From assembly GCF_004798935.1 (NCBI RefSeq), contig NZ_RAHT01000003.1, forward strand, positions 248,001-312,000: a stretch of DNA of 64,000 nt. The letters run 5' to 3'. Shown here in pieces: positions 55,545 through 64,000 of the stretch. Every line of letters begins with the position of its first letter. The stretch's first letter is position 1. The translations under genes and the position numbers were made by a program. The DNA is from Ningiella ruwaisensis (GTDB lineage: Bacteria > Pseudomonadota > Gammaproteobacteria > Enterobacterales > Alteromonadaceae). The notes beneath the pieces were generated by a model, which was not told where the DNA came from, did no database searches, and was given only the letters and a program-made list of their open reading frames with translations.

Positions 55545-55630
55545 AAGTGTTCCTCTTTTTTAGCAAAAATGGTATTTGCCTCGTGACGTGTGAAATACAG
55601 ACGCCAAGACCAGTATTTGTTAACAAGCAT

Positions 55631-56416
55631 TCACAGAAATTGCTTTATCAACGGTAATTTCGATTTCATTGCTTTATCAACAAGTTTAGGCAAGACGGCA
55701 TTTACTTTTACAAACAGCTTTTCTGGCCAACCAACGGTTGCCTCCCGTTTATGACTTTGTAAAAATTGGATAAACTCATTGGCCACAAATTCGGGTGTAT
55801 CTACGGTGTTTTTTAAGGCCCGATTCATTTGCTGAACTTTGTCTGAATTAATGCTGGTGTGAGTTGCCCGTGGTGCAAAGTAAACAAAGCGATATTGAGA
55901 GTCAGCGTATTCGCGAGATAAACTCTCGGTTAATCCTCTAAGGCCAAACTTACTGGCGCAATAGCCGGCAAATCCCGGATAACCAATGTAGCCAAATGCA
56001 GAGCCAATATTTACAATGCTAAATGTCTTATTGTCTGCTCTGCTTGCATTTGCTCGGTGAGCGTTCAAAAACGCTTGAATGAACAACATCGGTGATAACA
56101 AATTTGTGGTGATAAGCTGCGTAAGAGAAGCCTCATCTGTTTGCTCGTAAGCTGAAAACTGCGAAATGCCAGCCGCATTAACGAGCAAATCGAGTTCACT
56201 GTGAGCACTTATTACATCGACAATTGCGTCGCGGTCTTTTTGACGAGTCAAGTCACCAGGTATAACGTCACTTGGTCCATGCAGTTTGCATTGTAAACCC
56301 CTTAACTTTTCCTTATTTCGACCTTGCAATAGTACCTTGTAACCATTTAAAGAAAGAGCCTTGGCAATCTCCGCGCCAATTCCACCCGATGCACCAGTAA
56401 TCAAACATGTTTTCAT
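55631..56416 (-). CDS. Short-chain dehydrogenase/reductase
   Basis: NAD(P)-dependent oxidoreductase (261 aa). The Rossmann motif T-G-A-S-G-G-I-G is at residues 7-14, followed by N-A-A-G near 83 and the catalytic S and Y-C-A-S-K (Y near 158). The basic residues after strand two (G-R-N-K-E-K) suggest NADPH. It is the fourth gene of a cassette with the HDO-like, AMP-ligase and T_hemolysin genes, 11 bp downstream of the HDO-like gene. The substrate is probably the lipid-like product of the pathway (inference). Confidence 0.88.
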   Translation of the reverse strand: MKTCLITGASGGIGAEIAKALSLNGYKVLLQGRNKEKLRGLQCKLHGPSDVIPGDLTRQKDRDAIVDVISAHSELDLLVNAAGISQFSAYEQTDEASLTQLITTNLLSPMLFIQAFLNAHRANASRADNKTFSIVNIGSAFGYIGYPGFAGYCASKFGLRGLTESLSREYADSQYRFVYFAPRATHTSINSDKVQQMNRALKNTVDTPEFVANEFIQFLQSHKREATVGWPEKLFVKVNAVLPKLVDKAMKSKLPLIKQFL

Positions 56417-56427
56417 TTTCTTCTTCC

Positions 56428-57099
56428 TTAGGCCGCTATTGCGTTTGCGTCAGATGCACTTAAGCTTCTAAACATATTGCCGTAAAGGATAAAGAATTTT
56501 TTCGCCGAATTGAGAACAAGCTCTTGCTCTTCGTTGTCGTCAATTTTATTCATTAAACCTTCAAAAAATTTAACGTGTTCAAGATCTAAACTTCCATGAG
56601 AACGCAAATAACTAAACGCTTTATCAGGCAAATTCAGCGCCTTTTGAATACTTTGCGCGGCATTATCAGCCATTGCTATACTGGTGCCCTCTAGCACATG
56701 AACCATGCCGAAAAATGTAAGGGGACTGATGCGAGAAATCGCGTCATAGGCATATGACACCATTAGTTCAGTCGCAAAATTAGCTTCACTTTTTCGGGCC
56801 TCTTCTTTATTAAAGCCGCATTGAGCAATGTCGTTTAATACCCATTCTTGATGGCCTAGTTCTTCCTCAATGTATTCTGCAACCGCTTCACGCAACCATT
56901 CTTTGTTATCAGGCAGTTTTGCGCCGACGGCCATGAGCAATGGAACCGTATGTTTTACATGATGATATGCCTGCGTTAAAAAAGCAGCGTAATCACTAAC
57001 TTGAATATCTCCTTTAAAACACCGTTGAATGATAGGGGATGAAAGCAGATAATCTCGTTGCTCTTGTGTTTCGTTTATTAATCTTTGATAAAGGCTCAT
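56428..57099 (-). CDS. Haem-oxygenase-like diiron-type oxidase (TenA/UndA-like fold)
   Basis: 223-aa all-helical protein of the haem-oxygenase-like, iron-containing redox enzyme group. Candidate metal ligands are visible in Y-H-H-V-K-H, E-E-E-L-G-H-Q-E-W (near 76-84) and D-L-E-H-V-K-F-F-E (near 175-183), the E/H pattern of diiron members such as UndA. The family oxidises fatty acids or amino acids using O2. Its place directly after an acyl-activating ligase suggests an acyl-derived substrate. It could also be a TenA-like hydrolase, but the extra Glu/His favour metal binding. Confidence 0.8.
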   Translation of the reverse strand: MSLYQRLINETQEQRDYLLSSPIIQRCFKGDIQVSDYAAFLTQAYHHVKHTVPLLMAVGAKLPDNKEWLREAVAEYIEEELGHQEWVLNDIAQCGFNKEEARKSEANFATELMVSYAYDAISRISPLTFFGMVHVLEGTSIAMADNAAQSIQKALNLPDKAFSYLRSHGSLDLEHVKFFEGLMNKIDDNEEQELVLNSAKKFFILYGNMFRSLSASDANAIAA

Positions 57100-57111
57100 A
57101 TGAAATAACTC

Positions 57112-58569
57112 CTAGACGCAAGTCTGGCGGTAGACCTGCTCAATTTGAGATTGGTAATAGGTGTAAATAGCATCCCGCTTTGGTCGCATGTTTTCGGTAT
57201 AAAGGCCTTTAGCAACAGTCATAGGTGACTTTAAATAAATTATGGCCTGAATTTGTGCGTAATCGGGTAAGCTGTGATTGACTTGCGCAATTGCAGAATC
57301 AAGAAGGTTTTGTTTTATCGCTTTGTCTAAAGGAACGAGTAGCGCGCTTAGAAAAGGTTTGGCATCGCCAATCACTACAGCCTGAAAAAACAGGCCGGTT
57401 GCGAGCAACTCAGACTCAATCCACTCTGGAGAGATATTGCGTCCGTATGAGTTGACCAAGATATTCTTGATACGCCCTTGAATAAATAAATTGTTGTCTC
57501 GAAGTGCTACAAGATCACCAGTATAGACACTGCTTTGTCCCCACGACTGAGGCGCGTTCAAGTAACCTAAAAAAGCGTTACCAGTGACAATTAATTCTCC
57601 TTTTTCTTGACGCAACTTCAGATGAGGTAAGCATTTACCGCAGCTTCCACTGTCATCGTTCAAATGACTTAAACTAACTACAGAGGCACATTCTGAAAGT
57701 CCGTAGCCCTGACATACGGGTAAGCCAAACGCTCTGGCTCGCTGAATTTGCGCATTCGATACTTTTGCACCACCTACCGCAATAAATTTAAGGGAAGAGG
57801 GTGCTTTAAATCCTTTTGCACATGCATTGATCAAAAGTTGTAGCAATTCAGGAACCAAAATGAGGCTATTTGGCTGATGGAAAGTAATGCATTCAAGCAG
57901 TTTTTCTATGTTATTAACCCGACTGCCTGAAAATCCTCGTTCTTTGTCACTGGCTAATATGACTGTTCCACCGGCAAGCAAGGGTGCGTAAATTCCAGCA
58001 ATGTTTTCGAGCAAAGTGGGCAATGGTAGCAGGCAAAGATGTTTTGGCTTGCTTATCGCGATAACTTCTACCAGAGATTTTGCAACGGTGTATTGGTTAG
58101 AGAGGCTCAAACAGACGCCTTTTGGTTGGCCGGTTGAGCCAGACGTAAAAGTGATTTTACTGGTATCTTTGGGTACATTTGGGCGGGTAGCAGCATCAAG
58201 TCGCTCTGCTTTAAGTTGTAGCGTGCAAAATGGAATGGCTTTGCCAAGCCCCAGATAAACTGAGCTGAAAATTACATCAGCGTGAACGGCTGAAAGTACT
58301 TGCGCAAATTGTTCGTCACTAAAAAATAAAGGAATGGGCGTAAACAGAATGTCAGCTTTCTGGCATGCTAAATCCAGCAAGAGCCAATCGATAGAGTTCT
58401 CAGCGTATATCACAACGCTTTGCACTGATTGCCCGGTCAAGCTTTGAGCAAGGGCTTCTACTTGCTTGATGAGCGCTTCATAGGTCAGCGTAGAGCTATC
58501 ATCACAAACAGCAATTGACTCAGGTGGTTGCGAATTAATTGCCAGCATCAATGGGTTCAATTTCTGCAT
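57112..58569 (-). CDS. AMP-binding acyl ligase (fatty acyl-CoA synthetase-like)
   Basis: 485-aa ANL-superfamily enzyme. The AMP loop is T-F-T-S-G-S-T-G-Q-P-K-G-V near residues 143-155, with G-Y-G-L-S-E near 289 and Y-T-G-D-L near 352. The C-terminal lysine region K-G-L-Y-T-E-N-M-R-P-K-R resembles long-chain acyl-CoA synthetases. It is shorter than FadD (about 560 aa). It overlaps the T_hemolysin gene by 13 bp and precedes the HDO-like gene by 12 bp. Its probable role is to activate a fatty acid as acyl-AMP or acyl-CoA for the T_hemolysin-domain protein. Confidence 0.88.
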   Translation of the reverse strand: MQKLNPLMLAINSQPPESIAVCDDSSTLTYEALIKQVEALAQSLTGQSVQSVVIYAENSIDWLLLDLACQKADILFTPIPLFFSDEQFAQVLSAVHADVIFSSVYLGLGKAIPFCTLQLKAERLDAATRPNVPKDTSKITFTSGSTGQPKGVCLSLSNQYTVAKSLVEVIAISKPKHLCLLPLPTLLENIAGIYAPLLAGGTVILASDKERGFSGSRVNNIEKLLECITFHQPNSLILVPELLQLLINACAKGFKAPSSLKFIAVGGAKVSNAQIQRARAFGLPVCQGYGLSECASVVSLSHLNDDSGSCGKCLPHLKLRQEKGELIVTGNAFLGYLNAPQSWGQSSVYTGDLVALRDNNLFIQGRIKNILVNSYGRNISPEWIESELLATGLFFQAVVIGDAKPFLSALLVPLDKAIKQNLLDSAIAQVNHSLPDYAQIQAIIYLKSPMTVAKGLYTENMRPKRDAIYTYYQSQIEQVYRQTCV

Positions 58570-59306
58570 CCCTCTGATGTGCCATAGTATGTTTCAATTT
58601 GTTTGGCAACGCGTTTTATTCGGGGGATAAGTGCATTGAACATGTCGTGGTAGGCTTTTGTTCGATTAATAGCGTGGATAATTTCTTTCGTTGAAATAGC
58701 CACTACCCGAGGTTGTGTTAAGTAATAACTGCCCCAGTTATTAATGTTGCCAGCCAGCTTTTCTGCTTTCGCTTCTGCCAGTTCATGCAAGGGTATACCT
58801 GCGCCCTTGATAATATCTTGAACCCGCTGAGTTGCACAAAATGTTAAATAACGGTATTCGTTCATAAAGAGCGAGACGCCGCTTGTAAGCAAAAGAGGCA
58901 ATGCAAACCTATTCGTATTACTAAACAGGTGTCCAACTTCGGCAATCTGAGATCGTTGAACTAAGCGATTGATGCCTGCAAGCTCTGCTTCGATTGGTCG
59001 CTTCAGATATTGTTCAATGAAAAGCCGGTCGTTTGCACTTCGAATACCAAGTGCGGCTTTATATTCTCCGCGTCTTATCGCGATAAGTATAGGCATTGAG
59101 ATTTTAATATTCGCACCATATACCCTTAAAAATCCATTTTTGATGAAGCGCTCTACGTTAGCGCGATCGCTCGTTTTCTTTTGATAGGCTGAAATCTCGA
59201 AAGCATATTTAGTTGCCTTTGCACACTTGCTGTCTGTCAGCACAATATTGTTCTGCTGCAATTGTGAGGGCATTCCATTATGTTTGATTTCAAACGAAGA
59301 CTGCAT
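58557..59306 (-). CDS. Thermostable hemolysin (T_hemolysin) domain protein
   Basis: 249 aa without a signal peptide. The central G-A-N-I-K-I-S-M-P-I-L, Y-K-A-A-L-G-I-R-S-A-N and F-L-E-Q-Y-L-type block, followed by Q-I-A-E-V-G-H-L, matches the Vibrio delta-VPH thermostable hemolysin family. From memory, the fold of this family resembles N-acyltransferases and autoinducer synthases; this should be checked. Cytoplasmic location and coupling to an acyl ligase argue for acyl transfer rather than direct haemolysis. It is the first gene of the cassette, with a 170-bp upstream region shared with the pseudopilin gene. Confidence 0.82.
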   Translation of the reverse strand: MQSSFEIKHNGMPSQLQQNNIVLTDSKCAKATKYAFEISAYQKKTSDRANVERFIKNGFLRVYGANIKISMPILIAIRRGEYKAALGIRSANDRLFIEQYLKRPIEAELAGINRLVQRSQIAEVGHLFSNTNRFALPLLLTSGVSLFMNEYRYLTFCATQRVQDIIKGAGIPLHELAEAKAEKLAGNINNWGSYYLTQPRVVAISTKEIIHAINRTKAYHDMFNALIPRIKRVAKQIETYYGTSEGCRN

Positions 59307-59476
59307 TTTTCGCTCCCATGGACATCATGCCAGTCACTTTAGAGGATGAACCTTAGGAAAAGCTTAAGACAATAAAAATAAATGAAATGATTTAAAACGC
59401 ATCTATAAGCCAGTTATCTATGCGGTGCAAAAGACATAAACTTTTCTTTCAAGGACGACAGAAGAGGACGTAAACT
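59307..59476. promoter_or_regulatory. Divergent promoter region: T_hemolysin cassette / orphan pseudopilin
   Basis: 170 bp, AT-rich. It is the only sizeable upstream region for the four-gene cassette. No clear operator palindrome or quorum-sensing box is seen. Confidence 0.5.
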
Positions 59477-60049
59477 GTGCCTGCGATTAATAAGCGAGCA
59501 ATTAATTACCAAGGGCTGACCATACTAGAGCTACTTATTACCCTTGCGATTGCCAGCATTGTATTTATGTTTGTGATACCGGGAGCCGGTGATATTTTAA
59601 AGCGCAGTCAAATGGTGGCTGAACTTAACGATTTAAATGCAGCGCTGCGTTATGCGCGATTTCAGGCAATTGACACTCACGCATGGGCGACCGTTTGTCC
59701 CGCCGAAGATTTAAAAACCTGTGATGTATCTGATTGGAATCAAACAAAAATTGTATTTGCAGATGATAATTTCAATGATAAACGCGATGAGGATGAAACG
59801 CTTTTTCGCGTTATCGAGCCTGTCAACAAGGGCTTTAAAATAGAAGGTCCGAGGCGTGTGATTCGTTTTTATGAAGAAGGTATATTGGGAAGCCCGGCCA
59901 GTCTTCTAATTTGCAGTAAAGATGACCGCACGCAGTTTAACAGAGGCTTATTTATTAGTTTACAAGGCCGAGTTCGCTTGAGTAGAGACGAAAACAAGGA
60001 CGGTATCCATGAAAGAAGCGCAGGACGACCAATTATCTGTTCTTCTTGA
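59477..60049 (+). CDS. Orphan GspH/FimT-type pseudopilin
   Basis: 190 aa from a GTG start preceded by AGAGGA. A short leader ends Q-G before LTILELLITLAIASIVFMFV with the conserved Glu at mature position 5. The GspH/FimT domain has A-L-R-Y-A-R-F-Q-A-I, V-C-P-[AS]-x-D-L-K-T-C and the D/N-rich turn A-D-D-N-F-N-D-K-R-D-E-D-E, and ends with a likely disulfide Cys. It is not near other pilus genes; the gsp operon lies 46 kb away. It could prime type IV pili (FimT-like) or a second pseudopilus. Confidence 0.88.
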   Translation: MPAINKRAINYQGLTILELLITLAIASIVFMFVIPGAGDILKRSQMVAELNDLNAALRYARFQAIDTHAWATVCPAEDLKTCDVSDWNQTKIVFADDNFNDKRDEDETLFRVIEPVNKGFKIEGPRRVIRFYEEGILGSPASLLICSKDDRTQFNRGLFISLQGRVRLSRDENKDGIHERSAGRPIICSS

Positions 60050-60104
60050 CGCTGTGACCATTCTGCGTGAATCTTATGCGCCCGCCTCGCAACGGGCACA
60101 TGCC

Positions 60105-62273
60105 TTAAAGGTGTGAAGTGGCTAAATTACTTCCAATCAGGACTTTCTTATGAGAATCATCAGGGTTTGGTGATATTGAGTCGGCCTCAAACGCTAAGCT
60201 TAACTTTTCTATTTTTAGAGTCGACTCAAGGTTTCTATCGTTGTCTAAAATTAGGACAAGCGAAGTGAATGCGTTGTCGATAAAGTTTGATACATCGATT
60301 GTTCCTCTTAAGCTTGTGCTATTTGAATATAAGCTTCTGTCACCGTAGTTTTGGGTTCCGGCAAGCTGTATTGTTCTGCTTCTGCTTGGGTCGGTATCGT
60401 TCTCAAACGCAAAACCTACAATTTCTGGCATTTCGCCTAGCACACTAATTTCATAGCTAAGGCTGAGAGAATCATTTGATGAAACCTCAGAAGGCAGCGG
60501 AAATTCTAACCAGGTATTGCCTCGTAAAAACAGCGATGAATCGCTTACAAAGTGATCGTTATCTTCATCCTGGCTGCCATAAGAAATAAGTTGTTCAGCT
60601 CCTTGAATCACCGACAATTCAATATTCGAGTCATCGGACTGTAATCGACTGAAGTTAGGAATGACATCGTTACCTTCTATATCTAAAATGACATTATCCT
60701 GCTCAATAAGCCTGTTTATGGCCTCTAAATTACCACTAAGTGGATGAAGCTTTTCATACATATCGTCCAAGTACAGCTCTATATTTCCAGTAGTAAGATT
60801 AATCACGGCATCATTACTGTAGTGATTGCCAGTGTAGGCTTCTCTGTCATAAGACGGATAGCCCCTGTTGCTTCCATTAAACCCTGAAATTGCATAAATA
60901 TTGTTTTGTGAGTTGACCCAGAATGTTGAATCTCCTCTTATGCGCCCTGGCGCAATGCCGTTGCCGCCTGTGTAGACTAAATTATGATACAAAAAGCTCT
61001 GTCCTTCTGGCGCAGCAAACAGGCCACCCATTTTAAACGCGGCCCATTTTGAATCTCTATCATCACCTAAATCATGGATCGTATTGTTGAAAATGAAGCT
61101 AGGACCATGCATATTGGGTGCAAGGCTGATGCCGCAATAACCTTGTGTTATTTCATTGTCGTAAACCAGGACATTGTGCTGCCCCCCATCGAGCTCTAGA
61201 ATATCATCGTTTGCATACGCCAAATAGTTTCCGTAAATGGCAGAATCTCTAATAAACCCGCCGGTTCTGCTGACATTTGACCGACTCTCAATGACATCGT
61301 TGAAACGTTTGTCCTCACTGCCGTAAAAGCGGTTGTTGCGAATAATATATTGTCCTTGCAGTGACGGATTGTTGTGCTTTGCGTTTACTAATAGGGCTGA
61401 GGAACCATTAGGGTGCCCATAACTCCAGTTGTTAGCTCCCATATTTGGAGAAAATATTTCGCAATTCTCTACGGTTACCACGCCTGAGCGCTGCAGGTAG
61501 ATCCCGGCATCGTAATTAATTGGGTTTGTACTTGTTTCATCTTCATATCCCAGTCCGTCTCTATAGACTGTTGGGCTTCGACCAAAGCCACTAATACGAC
61601 AATTATCAATCCAAATATTGCTGGCGTTTGAAGCGAAAATGCCAAATCGGGCCGCGTGTTCGATGGTAATGTTTTTAAGGAGGACATATTCCAAAGCACC
61701 AATGGAAACAGCAAATGTTGAATCTTCGTCGCCCTCAATTACCACGTTACGACCGTCAATAACGGTGTAAGCTTCTGGCGTGCCAGAACTTACAAACTGC
61801 TCAAGATCGATTGAACCTCCCGTGTAAAAATCTTCCAAATATAGAACGGTGGGAGCAAGCGCCGGATAATCAACTCGCGTCAAAAAATGTAAATAATGGA
61901 CCTCAGTTGAATCAGCTGAATCCACAGTCAGTCGCACATCGTAATCCGTTGATGCCTGCAAATGAACCATGCTGGTGGTAAATGCAAAATTCACTGAATC
62001 CCAGATAAACTCGTGTGCTGGCCGCCAATGTGTCTCGGTTGATGCCTTGTATTCTATTCGTAGAACATCGCTTTCGTTGTACTCAAAAAATGTCAGACTC
62101 GCTGAATGAATAAGCGGCGTAATTGTATAGCGGTCTGCATCAATGGTTGTACCTTGAGAAACAAGCGCTGTCGTGACTGAATGGACGGGGCTCGAATAAA
62201 CAGTTGAACAAATAAAAACAGTAAGACTGAAACAGATAATGATAAATTTGGAATAATAAGACATACGTATCAA
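60105..62273 (-). CDS. Large secreted right-handed beta-helix protein
   Basis: 722 aa with a signal peptide (hydrophobic 9-24). A fibronectin-III-like beta domain comes first (about 45-150; Y-K-A-S-T-E-T-H-W-R-P near 75). A parallel beta-helix region follows (about 170-480) with repeated N-x-I-x-x-x-x-x-x-G-I units such as I-W-I-D-N-C-R-I-S-G and V-Y-D-N-E-I-T-Q-G-Y-C-G-I. The C-terminal domain (about 560-715) is beta-rich. The architecture fits polysaccharide lyases or surface adhesins, but I cannot identify catalytic residues. It is a lone minus-strand gene convergent with the orphan pseudopilin. Confidence 0.8.
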   Translation of the reverse strand: MIRMSYYSKFIIICFSLTVFICSTVYSSPVHSVTTALVSQGTTIDADRYTITPLIHSASLTFFEYNESDVLRIEYKASTETHWRPAHEFIWDSVNFAFTTSMVHLQASTDYDVRLTVDSADSTEVHYLHFLTRVDYPALAPTVLYLEDFYTGGSIDLEQFVSSGTPEAYTVIDGRNVVIEGDEDSTFAVSIGALEYVLLKNITIEHAARFGIFASNASNIWIDNCRISGFGRSPTVYRDGLGYEDETSTNPINYDAGIYLQRSGVVTVENCEIFSPNMGANNWSYGHPNGSSALLVNAKHNNPSLQGQYIIRNNRFYGSEDKRFNDVIESRSNVSRTGGFIRDSAIYGNYLAYANDDILELDGGQHNVLVYDNEITQGYCGISLAPNMHGPSFIFNNTIHDLGDDRDSKWAAFKMGGLFAAPEGQSFLYHNLVYTGGNGIAPGRIRGDSTFWVNSQNNIYAISGFNGSNRGYPSYDREAYTGNHYSNDAVINLTTGNIELYLDDMYEKLHPLSGNLEAINRLIEQDNVILDIEGNDVIPNFSRLQSDDSNIELSVIQGAEQLISYGSQDEDNDHFVSDSSLFLRGNTWLEFPLPSEVSSNDSLSLSYEISVLGEMPEIVGFAFENDTDPSRSRTIQLAGTQNYGDRSLYSNSTSLRGTIDVSNFIDNAFTSLVLILDNDRNLESTLKIEKLSLAFEADSISPNPDDSHKKVLIGSNLATSHL

Positions 62274-62534
62274 TTGGCTCGAACTTTTCCAGAAGGTTTG
62301 ATTTGAAAGCCATTACAACAAACTCACTCTTGAGGTGTAATCAACAGTTCAGACAAGTAGGTATAAAAACAAATACTCATTAGCTGTAAAGGGACTGAAT
62401 TCGAAGGATAAAATTGAAAAGCAAAACTGGGTTAATTTATAACAAGGCAACCTGGCATCAATACTGGGTGACGATTTTTTGAGCCGTTCTTACACACAAG
62501 CGTATTAGCTGTAACAATAGTAAATACAGGTGTC

Positions 62535-63461
62535 GTGCGTGTGCTTAAGTGGTGCTTAAATCCTCTGGTTTTTTCAGTAACTTTTACTTTGTCTTTAATA
62601 TTAATATGTGGGGCAGCTTCTGATGCCAGAGCGGCAGATAGCGCACCCCCTGAGCGTGATCTAACCGGCTTTGAAGCAGCGGATGAGGCCCAGCCGCTTT
62701 GGGAGTTTGGTGTAGGTGGGGGAGCCATAGAGGTGCCTAATTATCCGGCCTCCAGCGAGCGAAACTTTGTCGCTTTGGCTTTGCCGTATGTCATTTATCG
62801 AGGTGATGTTTTTAGAATTGGCGGGGGCGGCGGCGCGCGCGCGGTGGTAGTGGATGAAAGTGATTTTGAGATAGACTTCTCGCTTGGTGGTGCATTTGCG
62901 GCCGATAGCGATGATAAGACTGCACGGGAGGGTATGCCTGAGCTAGATTTTTTATTCGAAATTGGCCCTCAATTGATTTACAAAGTAAAAGATTTTGAAT
63001 TTGCAGACGGTGGCAACGGGCGCTTGAATCTGCGGGTTCAGGCAAGAGCCGTATTTTCTACCGATTTTGAACGCATTGATGATCGTGGTTTTGTATTTGA
63101 GCCTGAATTATCTTATCAGCAACGCGGACGCTTATTTGAAGATACTGCACTTAATGCATCGCTAGGATTAGTATTTGCCACTGAAAAACTTCACGATTAT
63201 TTTTATCAGGTTGATGAAGAATTTGTCACGCCAGACAGACCAGCATTTGATGCCTCGGGCGGCTTTTTAGGTGCTGAGGCTTCTTTGGGTTTTTCATTCC
63301 CTCTCACCGAGAATAGCCGAGGCTTTATTGGCGGCAGTGTGCGTTATCATGCAGGCGCTGCCAACGAAGATTCCCCCTTATTTGAAAAAGACATCACCTA
63401 TAGCATTGGCCTGGGATTTGTCTGGCGCTTATATGAAAGTGAGTCAAGAGCGAGTTGGTAA
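62535..63461 (+). CDS. MipA/OmpV family outer-membrane protein
   Basis: 308-aa outer-membrane beta-barrel. It starts at a GTG, with a signal peptide cut after A-R-A near residue 33. The MipA/OmpV pattern is W-E-F-G-V-G-G-G-A-x-E-V-P-N-Y-P-A-S, then F-R-I-G-G-G-G-G-A-R and a C-terminal Y-S-I-G-L-G-F-V-W-R. Family roles range from scaffolding murein hydrolases to osmotic or antibiotic response. The open frame ends S-R-A-S-W, so the usual terminal aromatic is a Trp. Often such genes follow a two-component system, but none is next to it here. Confidence 0.88.
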   Translation: MRVLKWCLNPLVFSVTFTLSLILICGAASDARAADSAPPERDLTGFEAADEAQPLWEFGVGGGAIEVPNYPASSERNFVALALPYVIYRGDVFRIGGGGGARAVVVDESDFEIDFSLGGAFAADSDDKTAREGMPELDFLFEIGPQLIYKVKDFEFADGGNGRLNLRVQARAVFSTDFERIDDRGFVFEPELSYQQRGRLFEDTALNASLGLVFATEKLHDYFYQVDEEFVTPDRPAFDASGGFLGAEASLGFSFPLTENSRGFIGGSVRYHAGAANEDSPLFEKDITYSIGLGFVWRLYESESRASW

Positions 63462-63631
63462 TGTAAACAATTAAAGGAGTAAAAAACAATACACGAAATG
63501 CGATATAAGCGAATTTGCTCAAGCTTAGCGCCTTTATGCACGATAACCTTGTTAAGCAATCAAGTTTAAGTAACAAAGCAAAGTTATAAAGCTAAGTTAT
63601 AAATTCTGAAAATCGTTAAATGGAGGCAAGG

Positions 63632-64000
63632 TGTATACATTATCGCAAGTGCATATTGATATGGCTCGCAATTCAACTGACGATTTTAATTTATTCCATG
63701 ACCAGTTTCGCTGGAGTTGGGTCAAGCAAAATCCCTTTAAAGGGCCTATCGCCTTAGGTTTCCAATTAGGCTGTTTTATTGAGACTCACATTCCTCAAAA
63801 CTCTCCACACATTACAGTAGATATGCTGCGTTTTAGTACCTTTGAATTTAACTTTGCCAATGCTGTAAAGGTTGGGGACAGTCTTGATGTAGCCATTAAA
63901 AAGGGTCGGCTCACTGACTCTGAGCATGGCAAGCAATATTCCTCTCGGGTATGTTTAAAAGCAAATGGCAAAGCAGCAATTATAGGTTTTAAAAGAGACG
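63632..64000 (+). CDS. MaoC-like hotdog-fold protein (5' part only)
   Basis: Partial protein of 123 codons running off the right edge, from a GTG at 63632 preceded by GGAGG. The segment D-D-F-N-L-F-H-D near residue 20 resembles the hydratase signature (S-x-D-x-N-x-x-H) of MaoC-type hotdog enoyl-hydratases. G-P-I-A-L-G-F-Q near 45 and V-G-D-S-L near 88 fit the same fold. The V-G-D-S segment is encoded by GGGGACAGTC, another copy of the window's motif. Start and function are tentative because the 3' end is missing. Confidence 0.65.

Noticed and set aside
58557-59306. Secreted pore-forming hemolysin
   Set aside because: No signal peptide or membrane-inserting segment is visible, and the gene is embedded with biosynthetic enzymes.

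Overview
The window looks like chromosomal DNA of a marine gammaproteobacterium of the Alteromonadales type (Alteromonas/Glaciecola-like). The support is gene content and order read from the sequence: nudE-yrfG-yjjX beside a complete gspC-N operon, hslR-hslO, envZ/ompR, purH-purD, dusB-fis, prmA, accBC with aroQ, dsbD-fxsA-groESL, and a VPxPA-type C-terminal sorting tail. The genus is an inference. I saw no tRNA, rRNA, CRISPR array, prophage or replication origin.

Layout. 1-1657: housekeeping hydrolases (nudE partial, yrfG, yjjX). 1719-13420: type II secretion operon gspC-D-E-F-G-H-I-J-K-L-M-N on the minus strand. 13658-18216: heat/redox proteins hslR and hslO on plus, then envZ/ompR and prkB on minus. 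18217-19458: a REP-associated tyrosine transposase (RAYT) with its flanking repeats. 19463-29609: purine synthesis (purD, purH), fis and dusB, prmA, an S10 peptidase, two small hypotheticals, accC-accB and aroQ. 29817-32566: a divergent PAS protein and a REC-REC-GGDEF diguanylate cyclase. 32581-44371: a ten-gene chemosensory operon with an HsbR/HsbA-like partner-switching pair. 44707-49732: dsbD, fxsA and groESL behind a heat-shock promoter. 49908-62273: accessory DNA, holding a VPVPA-tailed exported protein, a TPR/two-component/cupredoxin/FTR1-like/outer-membrane operon, a four-gene T_hemolysin/AMP-ligase/haem-oxygenase-like/SDR cassette, an orphan pseudopilin and a large beta-helix protein. 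62535-64000: a MipA/OmpV protein and the start of a hotdog-fold protein.

Two things stand out. First, a short motif (G[AG]GGACAG[TA]C) is dispersed around the RAYT from about 13.7 to 30.9 kb, between genes and inside them. In nearly every copy GGACAG lies on the transcribed (coding) strand, and inside genes it is read in all three frames. It has been tandemly duplicated inside hslO and in a PAS gene, forms a 19-bp x 4 array downstream of accC, and makes up the purH-purD junction. Second, ten consecutive minus-strand genes (51062-59306) join a probable lipid or small-molecule pathway to a two-component-controlled, FTR1-like metal uptake system. I do not recognise either as a characterised system in this arrangement.
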